Positions 24,904 through 33,576 of a stretch of 64,000 nucleotides of DNA are shown here, piece after piece (the first letter of the stretch is position 1; every line of letters begins with the position of its first letter). The DNA comes from Cyclobacteriaceae bacterium (lineage in GTDB: Bacteria > Bacteroidota > Bacteroidia > Cytophagales > Cyclobacteriaceae): contig JAEUTZ010000004.1 of assembly GCA_016787725.1 (NCBI GenBank), positions 310,001 to 374,000 on the forward strand. Direction: 5' to 3'. The translations under genes were made by a program, and so were the position numbers. The notes under the pieces were generated by a model. It was not told where the DNA came from. It ran no database searches and saw only the letters and a program-made list of their open reading frames with translations.

Positions 24904-26241
24904 CTATTCTTTGCCGCGTGTTTTCAAAACCACTGTTTCACCAACCCAGCAAGAGATCGTTTTAGAGTCGCCCTCCTTCCAGTTTAGTTCAAACAACTCG
25001 GTTACAGAAGGAAATTGAGCACGTGCCTGATTGATCTTTTGTTGATTTCCAGATTTAACATACATCTCGTAGGCTGCGATGTACACCAGGCGATCCTCCG
25101 CAAGGCTCGAACCTTTTGCGCAATCTTTAAAGGAACCTAAATACAGGTCACCGATTTTTTCATACCCTTCTTTGCTGCTGCCGTCTGCGGCAATGGCTTT
25201 GCGATACGACTCTCTCGCTGCGGATTTATTGCCCTTCTGAGCAAGCAAATCGCCCTGGATCAGGTAGGCTTCTGCTTTGTCCTGTGGAGAAGTTGCAAGC
25301 GTAACAGCTTCATCAATTAACTCCTCCGCCTTACTCATATTGCCATTTTTGGCATACACTTTACCCATATTTTTAGCCAATCCATAGTCCGGACTGTCTT
25401 TGTGAATTACTTCTGCAGACTCCACCCAAAGCGGATCATCCACACACCCTCCGGTGGTCATGAATTGGAAAATCTTCTTAGCCAACACAAGATCACTGGG
25501 GTTTTGTCTGAACTTAGGTTCCAGGTTCTTCTTAACAAAGGGACAATCTACTTTAACGAGTTTGATCAGAATATCGTCAACGGAGCTTTTTGTTTTCTTT
25601 AAGCGATCCACATCGGCCTGCTTATTTTCTGCTTGCGCTTTTTTGATCTTTACATCAATCACCCCGGACAGTTTATCGTAGCGCTGAAGAATTTGGTCTT
25701 CGCTAAGATTTTTCAGTAAGGCTACATTCAGCTGAACAACCTGCATGTAGGTAAGAAGGTTGTTATCCAATACATTGTTGCCACTGATTTCATACACTTT
25801 GTCATAAAGCGCTAATACTTCAGCAGTTTTATCTTTATTCTGGCCATTGTAAACTGCTGCGTAAATAGCTTTGCGGTTCAATACATTCACTTCATCTCCG
25901 CAGTTGGCAATGCGCAGATCGTACATCATCATGAGCGAATCAACCAATACCTGCTTTTTAGCAGGATCTTTTTCAGCTGAGGCGAGGCCATTATAGATTT
26001 CGGAACCATCTATATAAAGTTTGGTATTCCACTGCGGGGCATTTTTCATCATCCACTGAAGGCCAGCCGTGGCACCCCGGTAATTTTTCTGTTTCAAGGC
26101 ATCGCCATAGATAGCTACTTGTTCTTCCGCTTTCGCCTTGTCTTCCGGCCATTTGAATTCTTTGCACTGAGAAAAGGCGGTTAGCGAAGTGAGGACCATC
26201 ACGGTTAACCCAAGCAGCAAGGATCTCATTTTCATTTTCAT
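24904..26241 (-). CDS. Exported tetratricopeptide-repeat protein
   Basis: This 445-residue protein has a signal peptide ('MRSLLLGLTVMVLTSLTAFSQ', cleavage after about residue 25). The mature part is largely alpha-helical. TPR-like repeats are clearest in the C-terminal half: 'YGLAKNMGKVYAKNGNMSKAEELIDEAVTLA', then 'AEAYLIQGDLLAQKGNKSAARESYRKAIAAD' and 'GYEKIGDLYLGSF'. It lies between an outer-membrane protein and lptC, 14 nt after the former, so a role in envelope assembly is plausible but unproven. Confidence 0.8.
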   Translation of the reverse strand: MKMKMRSLLLGLTVMVLTSLTAFSQCKEFKWPEDKAKAEEQVAIYGDALKQKNYRGATAGLQWMMKNAPQWNTKLYIDGSEIYNGLASAEKDPAKKQVLVDSLMMMYDLRIANCGDEVNVLNRKAIYAAVYNGQNKDKTAEVLALYDKVYEISGNNVLDNNLLTYMQVVQLNVALLKNLSEDQILQRYDKLSGVIDVKIKKAQAENKQADVDRLKKTKSSVDDILIKLVKVDCPFVKKNLEPKFRQNPSDLVLAKKIFQFMTTGGCVDDPLWVESAEVIHKDSPDYGLAKNMGKVYAKNGNMSKAEELIDEAVTLATSPQDKAEAYLIQGDLLAQKGNKSAARESYRKAIAADGSSKEGYEKIGDLYLGSFKDCAKGSSLAEDRLVYIAAYEMYVKSGNQQKINQARAQFPSVTELFELNWKEGDSKTISCWVGETVVLKTRGKE

Positions 26242-26255
26242 TTAGGCTTTAGTTA

Positions 26256-27539
26256 TTATTCAAATCTTCTCCTGATAAACCATTGGTCGTTAAAAGTCAC
26301 ACCAAAATATAATTTAAAATAGGTTTCATCAATTCCATTATCCTGCAGATTTCCCCGTCTACCGGCTTTTAGGGCCAAATCGATGCTCGAAATTCTGCTG
26401 ACTGGGAGAGAAAACCCAAAATTAATGCCAAAATCTCGTAATGGCTTGCCATTGATCAAATAAGGGTAGTTATCGAAACTTACACCTGTTCGGTATGTCA
26501 TTCGCTTCAGGTAGCTACCCAATGCCGTAGGATCGGGGGTAAATTCAAACCCTAATCCTGATTTCCAACCCTGTGTCGCTTCCTGACCTAAATTCTGGTT
26601 TTCATTTTCAAATTGGGTATAATCCAGATAAACGAAGTCAAATCCCACCATCCACTTGTCGGCCCTGCCAAAAGAGATTCCTGCGGCCAGGGCTTGCGGC
26701 AAGGTAATGGACCCCGGCTCATTGTTAACCAACGTAACCGAATCAATTATTCCCCCAACATTGCGCTGCTCTACCCGGGAATAAAACTCGGTATTCACTT
26801 CCGATTTAAAATCGTAAACAAGACCCAAATTGAATTTATAATTTCTGTTAAAGAGCGAATCTTTATGAAAAGATAAACCCACATTAAAGTCAATGTCTTT
26901 GAAATAGGTTCGTTCGTACACGGTAGGGGTGTACACGATTGGCTGTGAGGATTGGGTAAGCGTATTGGAGTAATTGTTAATAATCGAGCTAAATAAGTAG
27001 GTGGCTTTAATCCCCACTGACAAATCTTGTGTAATGCTGACCCCATTCGACCAGGAGAATTGATTGATTCCGCCTTCTCCGCTTTCGGTTACATCTACGG
27101 TATTGGTCGAAGTTCCATCGATGGCTTCGGTGTAGTTGAGGCGATAATTTACAGTCGAGTACGGGGCCAATACTAACGAAGTTGACCACTTGCCATATTT
27201 TACGGGAAAGCCCAACGCCAGATAATTCAAATTTGCATTGCCATTGCTTTCGGTAAGTCCGTTGCCCCGAACCGTTCTTCGTTCCCCAATAAACCCACCT
27301 TCAAAAACCGTAAACCGGTTAAACACAAGCAGGGCCGGGTTTTGATTATTTAGGAAATAATATTGTGGATTGCTGATGCCAACGCCCGCCATACCTTGAT
27401 TATGAGCCAAAGCATTTCCGTAATATTCTCCAATGCCCAAATACGAAAAAGGGGTCATGGCTGCCTGCCCATAACTTAGGGTTGGAAGAAAGTGGACAAG
27501 AGCAATAAAAAGGATGGAAATCCTAACCAATTTCAGCAT
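26256..27539 (-). CDS. Outer-membrane beta-barrel protein
   Basis: The protein has 427 residues with a signal peptide ('ISILFIALVHFLPTLSYG', ending near residue 24). It has a FadL-like or OmpP1-like start ('MTPFSYLGIGEYYGNALAHNQGMAGVGIS'), in which unprocessed 'NNQNPALL' resembles the conserved NPA segment of FadL-type barrels. Alternating amphipathic strands continue to the end ('YFKLYFGVTFNDQWFIRRRFE'). The cargo is unknown. Its start overlaps the coaX stop by 17 nt. From general knowledge the order coaX, outer-membrane protein, TPR, lptC is recurrent in this phylum. Confidence 0.8.
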   Translation of the reverse strand: MLKLVRISILFIALVHFLPTLSYGQAAMTPFSYLGIGEYYGNALAHNQGMAGVGISNPQYYFLNNQNPALLVFNRFTVFEGGFIGERRTVRGNGLTESNGNANLNYLALGFPVKYGKWSTSLVLAPYSTVNYRLNYTEAIDGTSTNTVDVTESGEGGINQFSWSNGVSITQDLSVGIKATYLFSSIINNYSNTLTQSSQPIVYTPTVYERTYFKDIDFNVGLSFHKDSLFNRNYKFNLGLVYDFKSEVNTEFYSRVEQRNVGGIIDSVTLVNNEPGSITLPQALAAGISFGRADKWMVGFDFVYLDYTQFENENQNLGQEATQGWKSGLGFEFTPDPTALGSYLKRMTYRTGVSFDNYPYLINGKPLRDFGINFGFSLPVSRISSIDLALKAGRRGNLQDNGIDETYFKLYFGVTFNDQWFIRRRFE

Positions 27540-28245
27540 GATAACGCAAAATCCTGTTCAAACCGCTCAAAACGAGATCAGGGGCCACAAATATGGGGTG
27601 TTTAAGCTTGTTTTCAAAAAATTGATAATCTCCCCCACACAAAATCACCCGTAGCTCGGGGTATTTTGCACGGTATGATTCAATGATTCCATTCACCTCA
27701 GCCACTACACCATTGATAACCCCGCTTTGCATGCACGATTCTGTCGTATCGCCAATTAATGCAGGATTGTGTATGGGTTTTAATAACGGTAACCGCGAGG
27801 TGAACGTATGCATACTTTCAAATCGGATGCGAATACCGGGTGAGATAGCACCCCCCAGGTAAGATTTACGTTGATCAAGAAATTCATAATTAATGCATGT
27901 GCCGGCATCAATGACCAGGCAGTTTTTATCCGGGAACATTTCGTAGGCGCCACAGGCGGCTGCAATTCGATCCACACCCAGGGTAGTTGGGCTGGCATAT
28001 TTAATCTGAATGGGCAAGGCCAGGCTTGCGTCCAATTGTATTTTCTTTCCAACCACGGAACACCAGGAAAGAATTTGTGCCGAGTCATGATTGACCGAAC
28101 TAACCAGGGCATGATCAAAGACTTTATTTTTCAACCAGGATTGCAGTTGGGTGGCCTCTGTAAAGAATTCCTTTTGCCTGGGCTCTGGGCCTTCAAACAG
28201 TCCTACCTTAAAACGAGTATTTCCGGAATCAATAACGAGGTTCAT
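27523..28245 (-). CDS. coaX: Type III pantothenate kinase
   Basis: CoaX phosphorylates pantothenate, the first step of CoA synthesis; it is not inhibited by CoA. The 240-residue protein has the ASKHA-fold motifs 'LVIDSGNTRFKVGLF' (phosphate 1), 'SPTTLGVDRIAAACGAYE' (pantothenate binding), 'CLVIDAGTCINYEFLD' (phosphate 2) and 'LGGAISPGIRIR'. It heads a minus-strand string of envelope genes that runs to the small gene after lptC. The region shared with the divergent dehydrogenase gene is only 80 nt. Confidence 0.94.
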   Translation of the reverse strand: MNLVIDSGNTRFKVGLFEGPEPRQKEFFTEATQLQSWLKNKVFDHALVSSVNHDSAQILSWCSVVGKKIQLDASLALPIQIKYASPTTLGVDRIAAACGAYEMFPDKNCLVIDAGTCINYEFLDQRKSYLGGAISPGIRIRFESMHTFTSRLPLLKPIHNPALIGDTTESCMQSGVINGVVAEVNGIIESYRAKYPELRVILCGGDYQFFENKLKHPIFVAPDLVLSGLNRILRYHAEIG

Positions 28246-28297
28246 CGTGCGCCTTGTGGCTGCAAAGTAACCAAAGAAGTTCCATACCTGTTTTTAA

Positions 28298-28305
28298 TAT
28301 CTTTG
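28298..28305 (+). promoter_or_regulatory. Candidate -7 element for the amino acid dehydrogenase
   Basis: TATCTTTG matches TAnnTTTG and ends 20 nt before the ATG at 28326. No TTG is seen at the expected -33 position. Confidence 0.4.
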
Positions 28306-28325
28306 GGCACTTTAATTTGATTAGG

Positions 28326-29552
28326 ATGAAAGCCCTGCTTGAAAAGTTTGAAAAGAAGAGACCCGAAATAGTATTTGAATGGAAGGACAGTGAAACACCT
28401 GCGGAAGGATGGGTGGTCATCAATTCGCTGCGGGGTGGTGCAGCCGGAGGCGGAACCCGAATGCGTGCAGGACTCGATCGTCATGAAGTGGAGTCCCTTG
28501 CAAAGACGATGGAAATTAAATTTACAGTATCGGGACCTCCGATTGGCGGAGCCAAGTCGGGGATAAACTTCGATCCCAACGATCCTCGTAAGGAAGGGGT
28601 GTTACATCGGTGGTATGCAGCCGTTATGCCCCTTTTAAAATATTATTATGGCACCGGTGGCGATCTTAATGTAGATGAAATCAATGAAGTAATTCCGCAT
28701 ACCGAAGACGTGGGCATCTGGCACCCGCAAGAGGGGGTCTTTACGGGCCATTACCGGCCCACGGAGCCACAGAAAGTAAACCGCATTGGACAACTGCGGC
28801 AAGGCGTGGTTAAGCTCATTGAAAATAAAATTTATACACCCTCCCTACAGAAAAAATATACGGTGGCTGATATGTGCACGGGATATGGGGTGGCAGAGGC
28901 CGTCAGGCATTACTACGCTCTGTGGGGCGGATCGATTTCGGGAAAGCGTGCCGTAGTGCAGGGCTGGGGGAATGTGGGTGCGGCAGCTGGATTTTATCTT
29001 TCTCAAATGGGCGTAAAGATTGTAGGCATCCTGACCCGCGAAGGCGGGTTGATCAATCAACGGGGGTTTACGCAGGATGAGATTTGCGACCTTGTGGTTA
29101 CCCGTGATGGGAACAAATTAATCACCGATGACTTACTTCCTTTCGAAGTGGTGAATCAGAAAATCTGGGATCTGGAATTTGAGATTTTTATTCCGGCTGC
29201 TGCCTCCCGGTTGGTAACCAAAGATCAGGTTGATCGCATGATCCTCTCTGGCGTGGAGGTATTTTCGTGTGGTGCCAATGTGCCGTTTGCCGATCCGGAA
29301 ATTTTCTTCGGATCAACCGGACTCTATGCGGATGAAAAAATCTCTGTCATTCCGGATTTCATCGCGAACTGTGGTATGGCCCGGGTGTTTGCCTATTTTA
29401 TGGAGAAAGAAGTGGAGATGACCGAGGAAGCAATCTTCTCAGATATTTCAACCACTATCAAAAAGGCATTGGAGAAGACCCTCCAAATTAGCCAATCGAA
29501 GACAAAAGTGGCTCAAACCTCGTTTGAAATCGCGTTGAAGCAATTGATATAG
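28326..29552 (+). CDS. Glu/Leu/Phe/Val family dehydrogenase
   Basis: The family catalyses NAD(P)-linked oxidative deamination of an amino acid to its 2-oxoacid. The protein has 408 residues from ATG 28326 ('MKALLEKFEKKRPEIVFEW'). The substrate domain carries 'GGGTRMR' and the catalytic-lysine loop 'GPPIGGAKSGINFDP'. The nucleotide domain has 'AVVQGWGNVGAAAGFYLSQMG' (GXGNXG). 'YYYGTGGDLNVDE' and 'FIPAAASRLVT' are also family-like, the latter replacing the common 'PCA' form. It differs enough from classical GdhA that the substrate cannot be assigned. It stands alone and divergent from coaX. Confidence 0.88.
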   Translation: MKALLEKFEKKRPEIVFEWKDSETPAEGWVVINSLRGGAAGGGTRMRAGLDRHEVESLAKTMEIKFTVSGPPIGGAKSGINFDPNDPRKEGVLHRWYAAVMPLLKYYYGTGGDLNVDEINEVIPHTEDVGIWHPQEGVFTGHYRPTEPQKVNRIGQLRQGVVKLIENKIYTPSLQKKYTVADMCTGYGVAEAVRHYYALWGGSISGKRAVVQGWGNVGAAAGFYLSQMGVKIVGILTREGGLINQRGFTQDEICDLVVTRDGNKLITDDLLPFEVVNQKIWDLEFEIFIPAAASRLVTKDQVDRMILSGVEVFSCGANVPFADPEIFFGSTGLYADEKISVIPDFIANCGMARVFAYFMEKEVEMTEEAIFSDISTTIKKALEKTLQISQSKTKVAQTSFEIALKQLI

Positions 29553-29587
29553 ATTGACCAGAAGGGTTTCTAAATAGGAAATATTGG

Positions 29588-29595
29588 TATTTTTG
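29588..29595 (+). promoter_or_regulatory. Candidate -7 element for first CaCA antiporter
   Basis: TATTTTTG matches TAnnTTTG, 48 nt before the ATG at 29644. A small inverted repeat (GAGCG-N6-CGCTC) follows in the presumed leader at about 29606-29621. The -33 TTG is missing. Confidence 0.35.
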
Positions 29596-29643
29596 GTTGG
29601 GAGGGAGCGTAGTCTCGCTCTGACTTTAATCTGACCTAACACC

Positions 29644-30606
29644 ATGTTTCTCGCCTTCTTGCTATTAGTAGTGGGGTTCGTAATTCTTATTAAAGGTGCC
29701 GATTTTCTGGTTGCCGGCTCTGCTTCGATTGCAAAAAAGTCAAATATCTCGAATCTTACCATTGGCCTTACCGTAGTGGCCTTCGGAACTTCCTCGCCCG
29801 AGCTGCTCGTGAATGTACTGTCATCTGTGAAGGGGTATAATGATGCTGCGTTTGGAAATGTAATCGGCAGCAACATCTTCAATTTACTTTTAATTCTGGG
29901 TGTTGCGGGGCTCATCTATCCGTTGGTAGTACATCGTAATACAGTTTCGTACGAGGTTCCGTTATCGCTATTGGCGGCTATCATTCTTTTCATTTTGGTG
30001 AATGATAATTTGCTATTTGGGAATCCGGATAATTCACTGAGTCGTGTAGATGCTCTGATCTTACTGGCGTTTTTCGGACTTTTTATGTTCTACATCACAC
30101 GAACCATGAAGGATGGTCCAGGGGGTGATGAAGGTGAACCGATTAAATTATACCGCACCGGGGTTTCCGTTTTTTATGTAATCCTGGGTCTTGCTATGTT
30201 GGTAGGAGGTGGCAGTTTGGCAGTAGAAAATGCAGTGGCCATTGCCCGACAGTATGGACTTAGCGAAAAGCTGATTGGGCTTACCATTTTAGCTGCTGGA
30301 ACCTCGCTACCCGAATTAGCAACTTCTGCCGTAGCCGCTTATCGTAAGAATACGGACATTGCCATTGGGAATGTGGTGGGGTCTTGCATCTTCAACATTT
30401 TTTTAATCCTGGGGATCACCGCGGCAATAAAGCCTTTACCATATAATACAGCATTGAATTTTGATATTTATATACTGGGCGGCTCAACTGTTTTGCTTAT
30501 GATCTTTATGTTTACACTTAACCAGCGAAAGTTAGATCGTTGGGAAGCGCTTATTATGTTTTTATCTTATATCGCATACACAATTGTTTTAATGGGTATG
30601 GAATAG
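29644..30606 (+). CDS. Calcium/sodium antiporter (CaCA family), paralogue 1
   Basis: This 320-residue inner-membrane protein of the YrbG/CaCA type exchanges cations across the membrane. It has about ten helices in two inverted halves. The alpha-repeats are 'GLTVVAFGTSSPELLVN' with 'GNVIGSNIFN', and 'GLTILAAGTSLPELATS' with 'GNVVGSCIFN'. The Cys in the second 'GSCIFN' replaces the usual Asn, which the downstream paralogue keeps. The acidic residues of the 'GTSxPE' motifs are intact. A very similar copy lies 475 nt downstream on the same strand, so this is a tandem duplication. Confidence 0.93.
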   Translation: MFLAFLLLVVGFVILIKGADFLVAGSASIAKKSNISNLTIGLTVVAFGTSSPELLVNVLSSVKGYNDAAFGNVIGSNIFNLLLILGVAGLIYPLVVHRNTVSYEVPLSLLAAIILFILVNDNLLFGNPDNSLSRVDALILLAFFGLFMFYITRTMKDGPGGDEGEPIKLYRTGVSVFYVILGLAMLVGGGSLAVENAVAIARQYGLSEKLIGLTILAAGTSLPELATSAVAAYRKNTDIAIGNVVGSCIFNIFLILGITAAIKPLPYNTALNFDIYILGGSTVLLMIFMFTLNQRKLDRWEALIMFLSYIAYTIVLMGME

Positions 30607-30639
30607 CCGTGATAGGCGCTTTTCTATTAGCCGTTAACA

Positions 30640-31032
30640 ATGGTTGAGATCGAACAAATCAGTCTAATTTCGGTAAGGTTTATTTCGTTATTTTTGATTA
30701 TGTCTTATTGGCGCGATTCTCCGGGTTTTTCCGTTTTGTTGTTGGTAAGCTTAATGGTTGTTCAAGCGAACACTTTCCAGTCGGGCAGGAGAATTGACTT
30801 ATCTGATAAACCTTGCTTTAGCTCAAACCATGTTAAGTTTTCTCCTGCCACGTTGAAGCAGGTTGTTTCAGTTGACAACCTGGTAGTTCGGACTCCTGTT
30901 TTTTTACTTGAAGTGGAGACTAAATCCTTGAATCGGGTGCCGATACCCTTTTCAACTTCTACGAATCATGTGCCTAAGTGGCGGATTGTTTATACCGGCT
31001 TGATTTTATTGATTAGGGTGTTAAGGATATAG
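30640..31032 (+). CDS. Hypothetical protein between the two CaCA antiporters
   Basis: This is an open frame of 130 codons from ATG 30640, with a possible second start at Met21 ('MSYWRDSPGFSV'). The latter would give a signal-like N-terminus ('FSVLLLVSLMVVQA'). A C-terminal hydrophobic stretch ('IVYTGLILLIRVL') could be a membrane segment. I recognise no family. It fills most of the gap between the tandem antiporters, and codon choice looks like that of its neighbours by eye. It could be a small exported protein or a chance frame. Confidence 0.4.
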   Translation: MVEIEQISLISVRFISLFLIMSYWRDSPGFSVLLLVSLMVVQANTFQSGRRIDLSDKPCFSSNHVKFSPATLKQVVSVDNLVVRTPVFLLEVETKSLNRVPIPFSTSTNHVPKWRIVYTGLILLIRVLRI

Positions 31033-31081
31033 AGTGGTTTATTATCAAATAATCATTCATTTACCTTAACCCTAATTAACC

Positions 31082-32044
31082 ATGTTACTCGCATTTACTT
31101 TATTAATAGTAGGATTTTCAATCCTCATCAAAGGCGCAGACTTTTTGGTCAATGGCTCTTCCTCAATAGCAAAACGATTCAATATTTCGAATCTCGCCAT
31201 AGGACTTACCGTAGTCGCGTTCGGTACGTCTACTCCCGAATTACTGGTAAATATCATGTCTTCAGTGAAAGGCTATAATGATGCAGCATTTGGCAATATT
31301 ATTGGCAGCAATGTTTTTAACCTGCTCTTTATCCTGGGCATTTCAGGATTAATCTACCCGTTGGTCGTACACCGTAATACAGTTTCGTTTGAAGTTCCCT
31401 TGTCGCTGCTCGCTGCGGTGGTCTTATTCGTGCTGGTCAATGACCAGCTTATTTGGGGCGCACCTGAAAATATCCTAACCCTGGTGGATGCTTTAATTCT
31501 ATTGGTGTTTTTCGGGCTTTTTATGTATTACATCGTACGAACCATGAAAAGTACAACGAGTGCAGATGAAGGTGGACCTATCAAGATTTATCGCACTGGC
31601 CGTTCGGTACTTTTTGTTGTACTGGGATTGGCCATGTTGGTTGGAGGGGGAAGCCTAGTGGTGGACAATGCGGTTGCCATTGCTCATCACTATGGACTTA
31701 GCGAGAAATTGATTGGGTTAACCATTCTTGCCGCGGGAACTTCCCTTCCGGAACTGGCTACATCAGCGGTAGCTGCCTACCGAAGGAACACAGACATTGC
31801 CATTGGAAATGTAGTGGGGTCAAATATTTTTAACATCTTTTTCATTTTGGGAGTAACCGGAATCATCCGTCCAACACCTTATAACACGGCTATGAATTTT
31901 GATATTTATGTACTGGGAGCGTCTACGGTACTCCTGATGATTTTTATGTTTACATTAAATCAACGCAAGCTGGATCGGTGGGAAGCGTTACTGATGTTGT
32001 TGGCTTATTTTGCGTATACAGGAGTTCTCATCGGGCTTGAGTAA
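31082..32044 (+). CDS. Calcium/sodium antiporter (CaCA family), paralogue 2
   Basis: This 320-residue protein has the same length and topology as the upstream copy and is very similar throughout, for example 'SSVKGYNDAAFGN' and 'TLNQRKLDRWEAL' in both. Its alpha-repeats are 'GLTVVAFGTSTPELLVN' with 'GNIIGSNVFN', and 'GLTILAAGTSLPELATS' with 'GNVVGSNIFN', the second being the canonical form. It differs mainly in the loop near residues 160-166 ('STTSADEGGPIKI' against 'GPGGDEGEPIKL'). A strong bidirectional terminator follows. Confidence 0.93.
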   Translation: MLLAFTLLIVGFSILIKGADFLVNGSSSIAKRFNISNLAIGLTVVAFGTSTPELLVNIMSSVKGYNDAAFGNIIGSNVFNLLFILGISGLIYPLVVHRNTVSFEVPLSLLAAVVLFVLVNDQLIWGAPENILTLVDALILLVFFGLFMYYIVRTMKSTTSADEGGPIKIYRTGRSVLFVVLGLAMLVGGGSLVVDNAVAIAHHYGLSEKLIGLTILAAGTSLPELATSAVAAYRRNTDIAIGNVVGSNIFNIFFILGVTGIIRPTPYNTAMNFDIYVLGASTVLLMIFMFTLNQRKLDRWEALLMLLAYFAYTGVLIGLE

Positions 32045-32062
32045 CTCTACCAGATTTTGGTT

Positions 32063-32094
32063 AAAAAAGAGGGGAGTTACTCCCCTCTTTTTTT
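32063..32094. terminator. Bidirectional intrinsic terminator between CaCA and NhaD genes
   Basis: AAAAAAGAGGGGAG-TTA-CTCCCCTCTTTTTT is a perfect 14-bp stem with A and T tracts on its two arms. It sits between the convergent antiporter genes, 19 nt after one stop and 12 nt before the other, and can serve both. Confidence 0.9.
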
Positions 32095-32106
32095 AGTAAG
32101 CTCCCT

Positions 32107-33498
32107 TTAAGCAGGTGGGTGTACCGCTAAATAGGGTTGAATAATCAGATAAATAATAGCCCCTGCGAAATAACCCAGCATCGCGAGTAAGGAGATTCGT
32201 TTGAGATACCAGATGAAATCGATTTTTTCAATTCCCATGGCTGCGACCCCAGCTGCTGAACCGATGATTAAAATACTTCCACCTGTTCCAGCACAATAGG
32301 CCAAATATTCCCAAAGCATGTGGTCCATGTAATAAATGTCCATGCTGTACATACCCATGCTGGCAGCTACTAGAGGTACGTTATCGACAATGGCGGAAAG
32401 TAATCCTATTAGTGTAACAATTATCCGCTGATCTCCTATGGATTCATCCAACCAGGATGCCAGATGATGAAGAATTTGCATGGACTCCAGAGCCCCAACA
32501 GCCAATAAAATTCCGAGAAAGAATAATACACTCGGTACATCAATTCGCGAGAGAGCACCAGCCACAGTATAGTTTTTCTTTACAGCTTCGTCCAATTCAG
32601 GGTTAATGAGTTCAGAGACAACCCAAAGTACCCCTAAGCCCAACAAAATTCCTGTATAAGGGGGCATGTGTGTTATGGTTTTAAAGATTGGCACGAATAT
32701 GAGGGCACCAACACCCAGAAATAGCATGAGGTTCCCTGACCGTACAGTTGTGTCATGACCATGCGCTTTTTGCTCTTGAGCTTCACCCAAGGTTCCCTTC
32801 AATGTAAAATTCAAATAGATTAAAGGTATTAACATACAGGCCACACTGGGCAAAAACAGAGTGATCATGATATTACCCGTTGATATCTGACCTCCGATCC
32901 ATAACATTGTGGTAGTTACATCCCCAATGGGCGTCCACGCACCTCCTGCATTGGCCGCTATAACAATCATTCCGGCAAAGAACAAACGCATTTCTTTATC
33001 CGAAATCAATTTTCGGATCAAGGATAACATAACAATTGTGGTAGTAAGATTATCCAGCACGGCCGATAGAAAGAACGTTACCCAACAAATTATCCAAAGC
33101 AACACTTTTGGATTTTTCGTTTTAATTCTATCGGTAATAAACTTAAAACCATGATGTGCGTCTACCAATTCAACTATGGTCATAGCACCCATCAGGAAGA
33201 ATAAGATCTGAGCAATGCCACTCAAATGTTCCGATAGCTCAAAGGTCACAAACTCGCGGTAAAGCTCACCGGAGGTCAATGCCGAAAACTTATCGCCCAA
33301 TTCGACTTTTAAAACTTGTAAAAAGGAATTATAAGATTCGCTTTCAGTAACTGCAGGAGAAGGATCCGATAATACAAAAAGGGTCCAGCAAATTACTCCG
33401 GCTAGCAAGGCGGAGGCAGTTTTATTTATCTTAATTGGATGTTCAAGGGCAATGGCTAAATAGCCAATAACAAATACGATGATAACGAGCGCCTCCAT
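32107..33498 (-). CDS. nhaD: NhaD-type sodium:proton antiporter, paralogue 1
   Basis: NhaD exports Na+ (or Li+) in exchange for protons at the inner membrane. The 463-residue protein belongs to the ArsB/NhaD ion transporter superfamily, with about 12 helices. Typical parts are 'GYLAIALEHPIKINKTASAL', 'ILFFLMGAMTIVELVDAHHGF', 'VLDNLTTTIVMLSLIRKL', 'VIAANAGGAWTPIGDVTTTMLWIGGQIS', and 'YLAYCAGTGGSILIIGSAAGVAAMG'. Compared with the neighbouring copy it has about 30 extra residues near 45-85 ('PSPAVTESESYNSFLQVLKV' and onward). It lies 78 nt downstream of paralogue 2. Confidence 0.92.
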   Translation of the reverse strand: MEALVIIVFVIGYLAIALEHPIKINKTASALLAGVICWTLFVLSDPSPAVTESESYNSFLQVLKVELGDKFSALTSGELYREFVTFELSEHLSGIAQILFFLMGAMTIVELVDAHHGFKFITDRIKTKNPKVLLWIICWVTFFLSAVLDNLTTTIVMLSLIRKLISDKEMRLFFAGMIVIAANAGGAWTPIGDVTTTMLWIGGQISTGNIMITLFLPSVACMLIPLIYLNFTLKGTLGEAQEQKAHGHDTTVRSGNLMLFLGVGALIFVPIFKTITHMPPYTGILLGLGVLWVVSELINPELDEAVKKNYTVAGALSRIDVPSVLFFLGILLAVGALESMQILHHLASWLDESIGDQRIIVTLIGLLSAIVDNVPLVAASMGMYSMDIYYMDHMLWEYLAYCAGTGGSILIIGSAAGVAAMGIEKIDFIWYLKRISLLAMLGYFAGAIIYLIIQPYLAVHPPA

Positions 33499-33576
33499 GA
33501 GTTTAAGGTTAGTTCCTCCTAGTTTAGGAAAATTTTGGAAAAACTCGTAATTCTAACCCAAATCAACCCTATAAAT

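Noticed and set aside
30607-30625. GCC-N6-GGC stem followed by CGCTTTTC after the first CaCA gene
   Set aside because: Three-pair stem is too weak to call a terminator.
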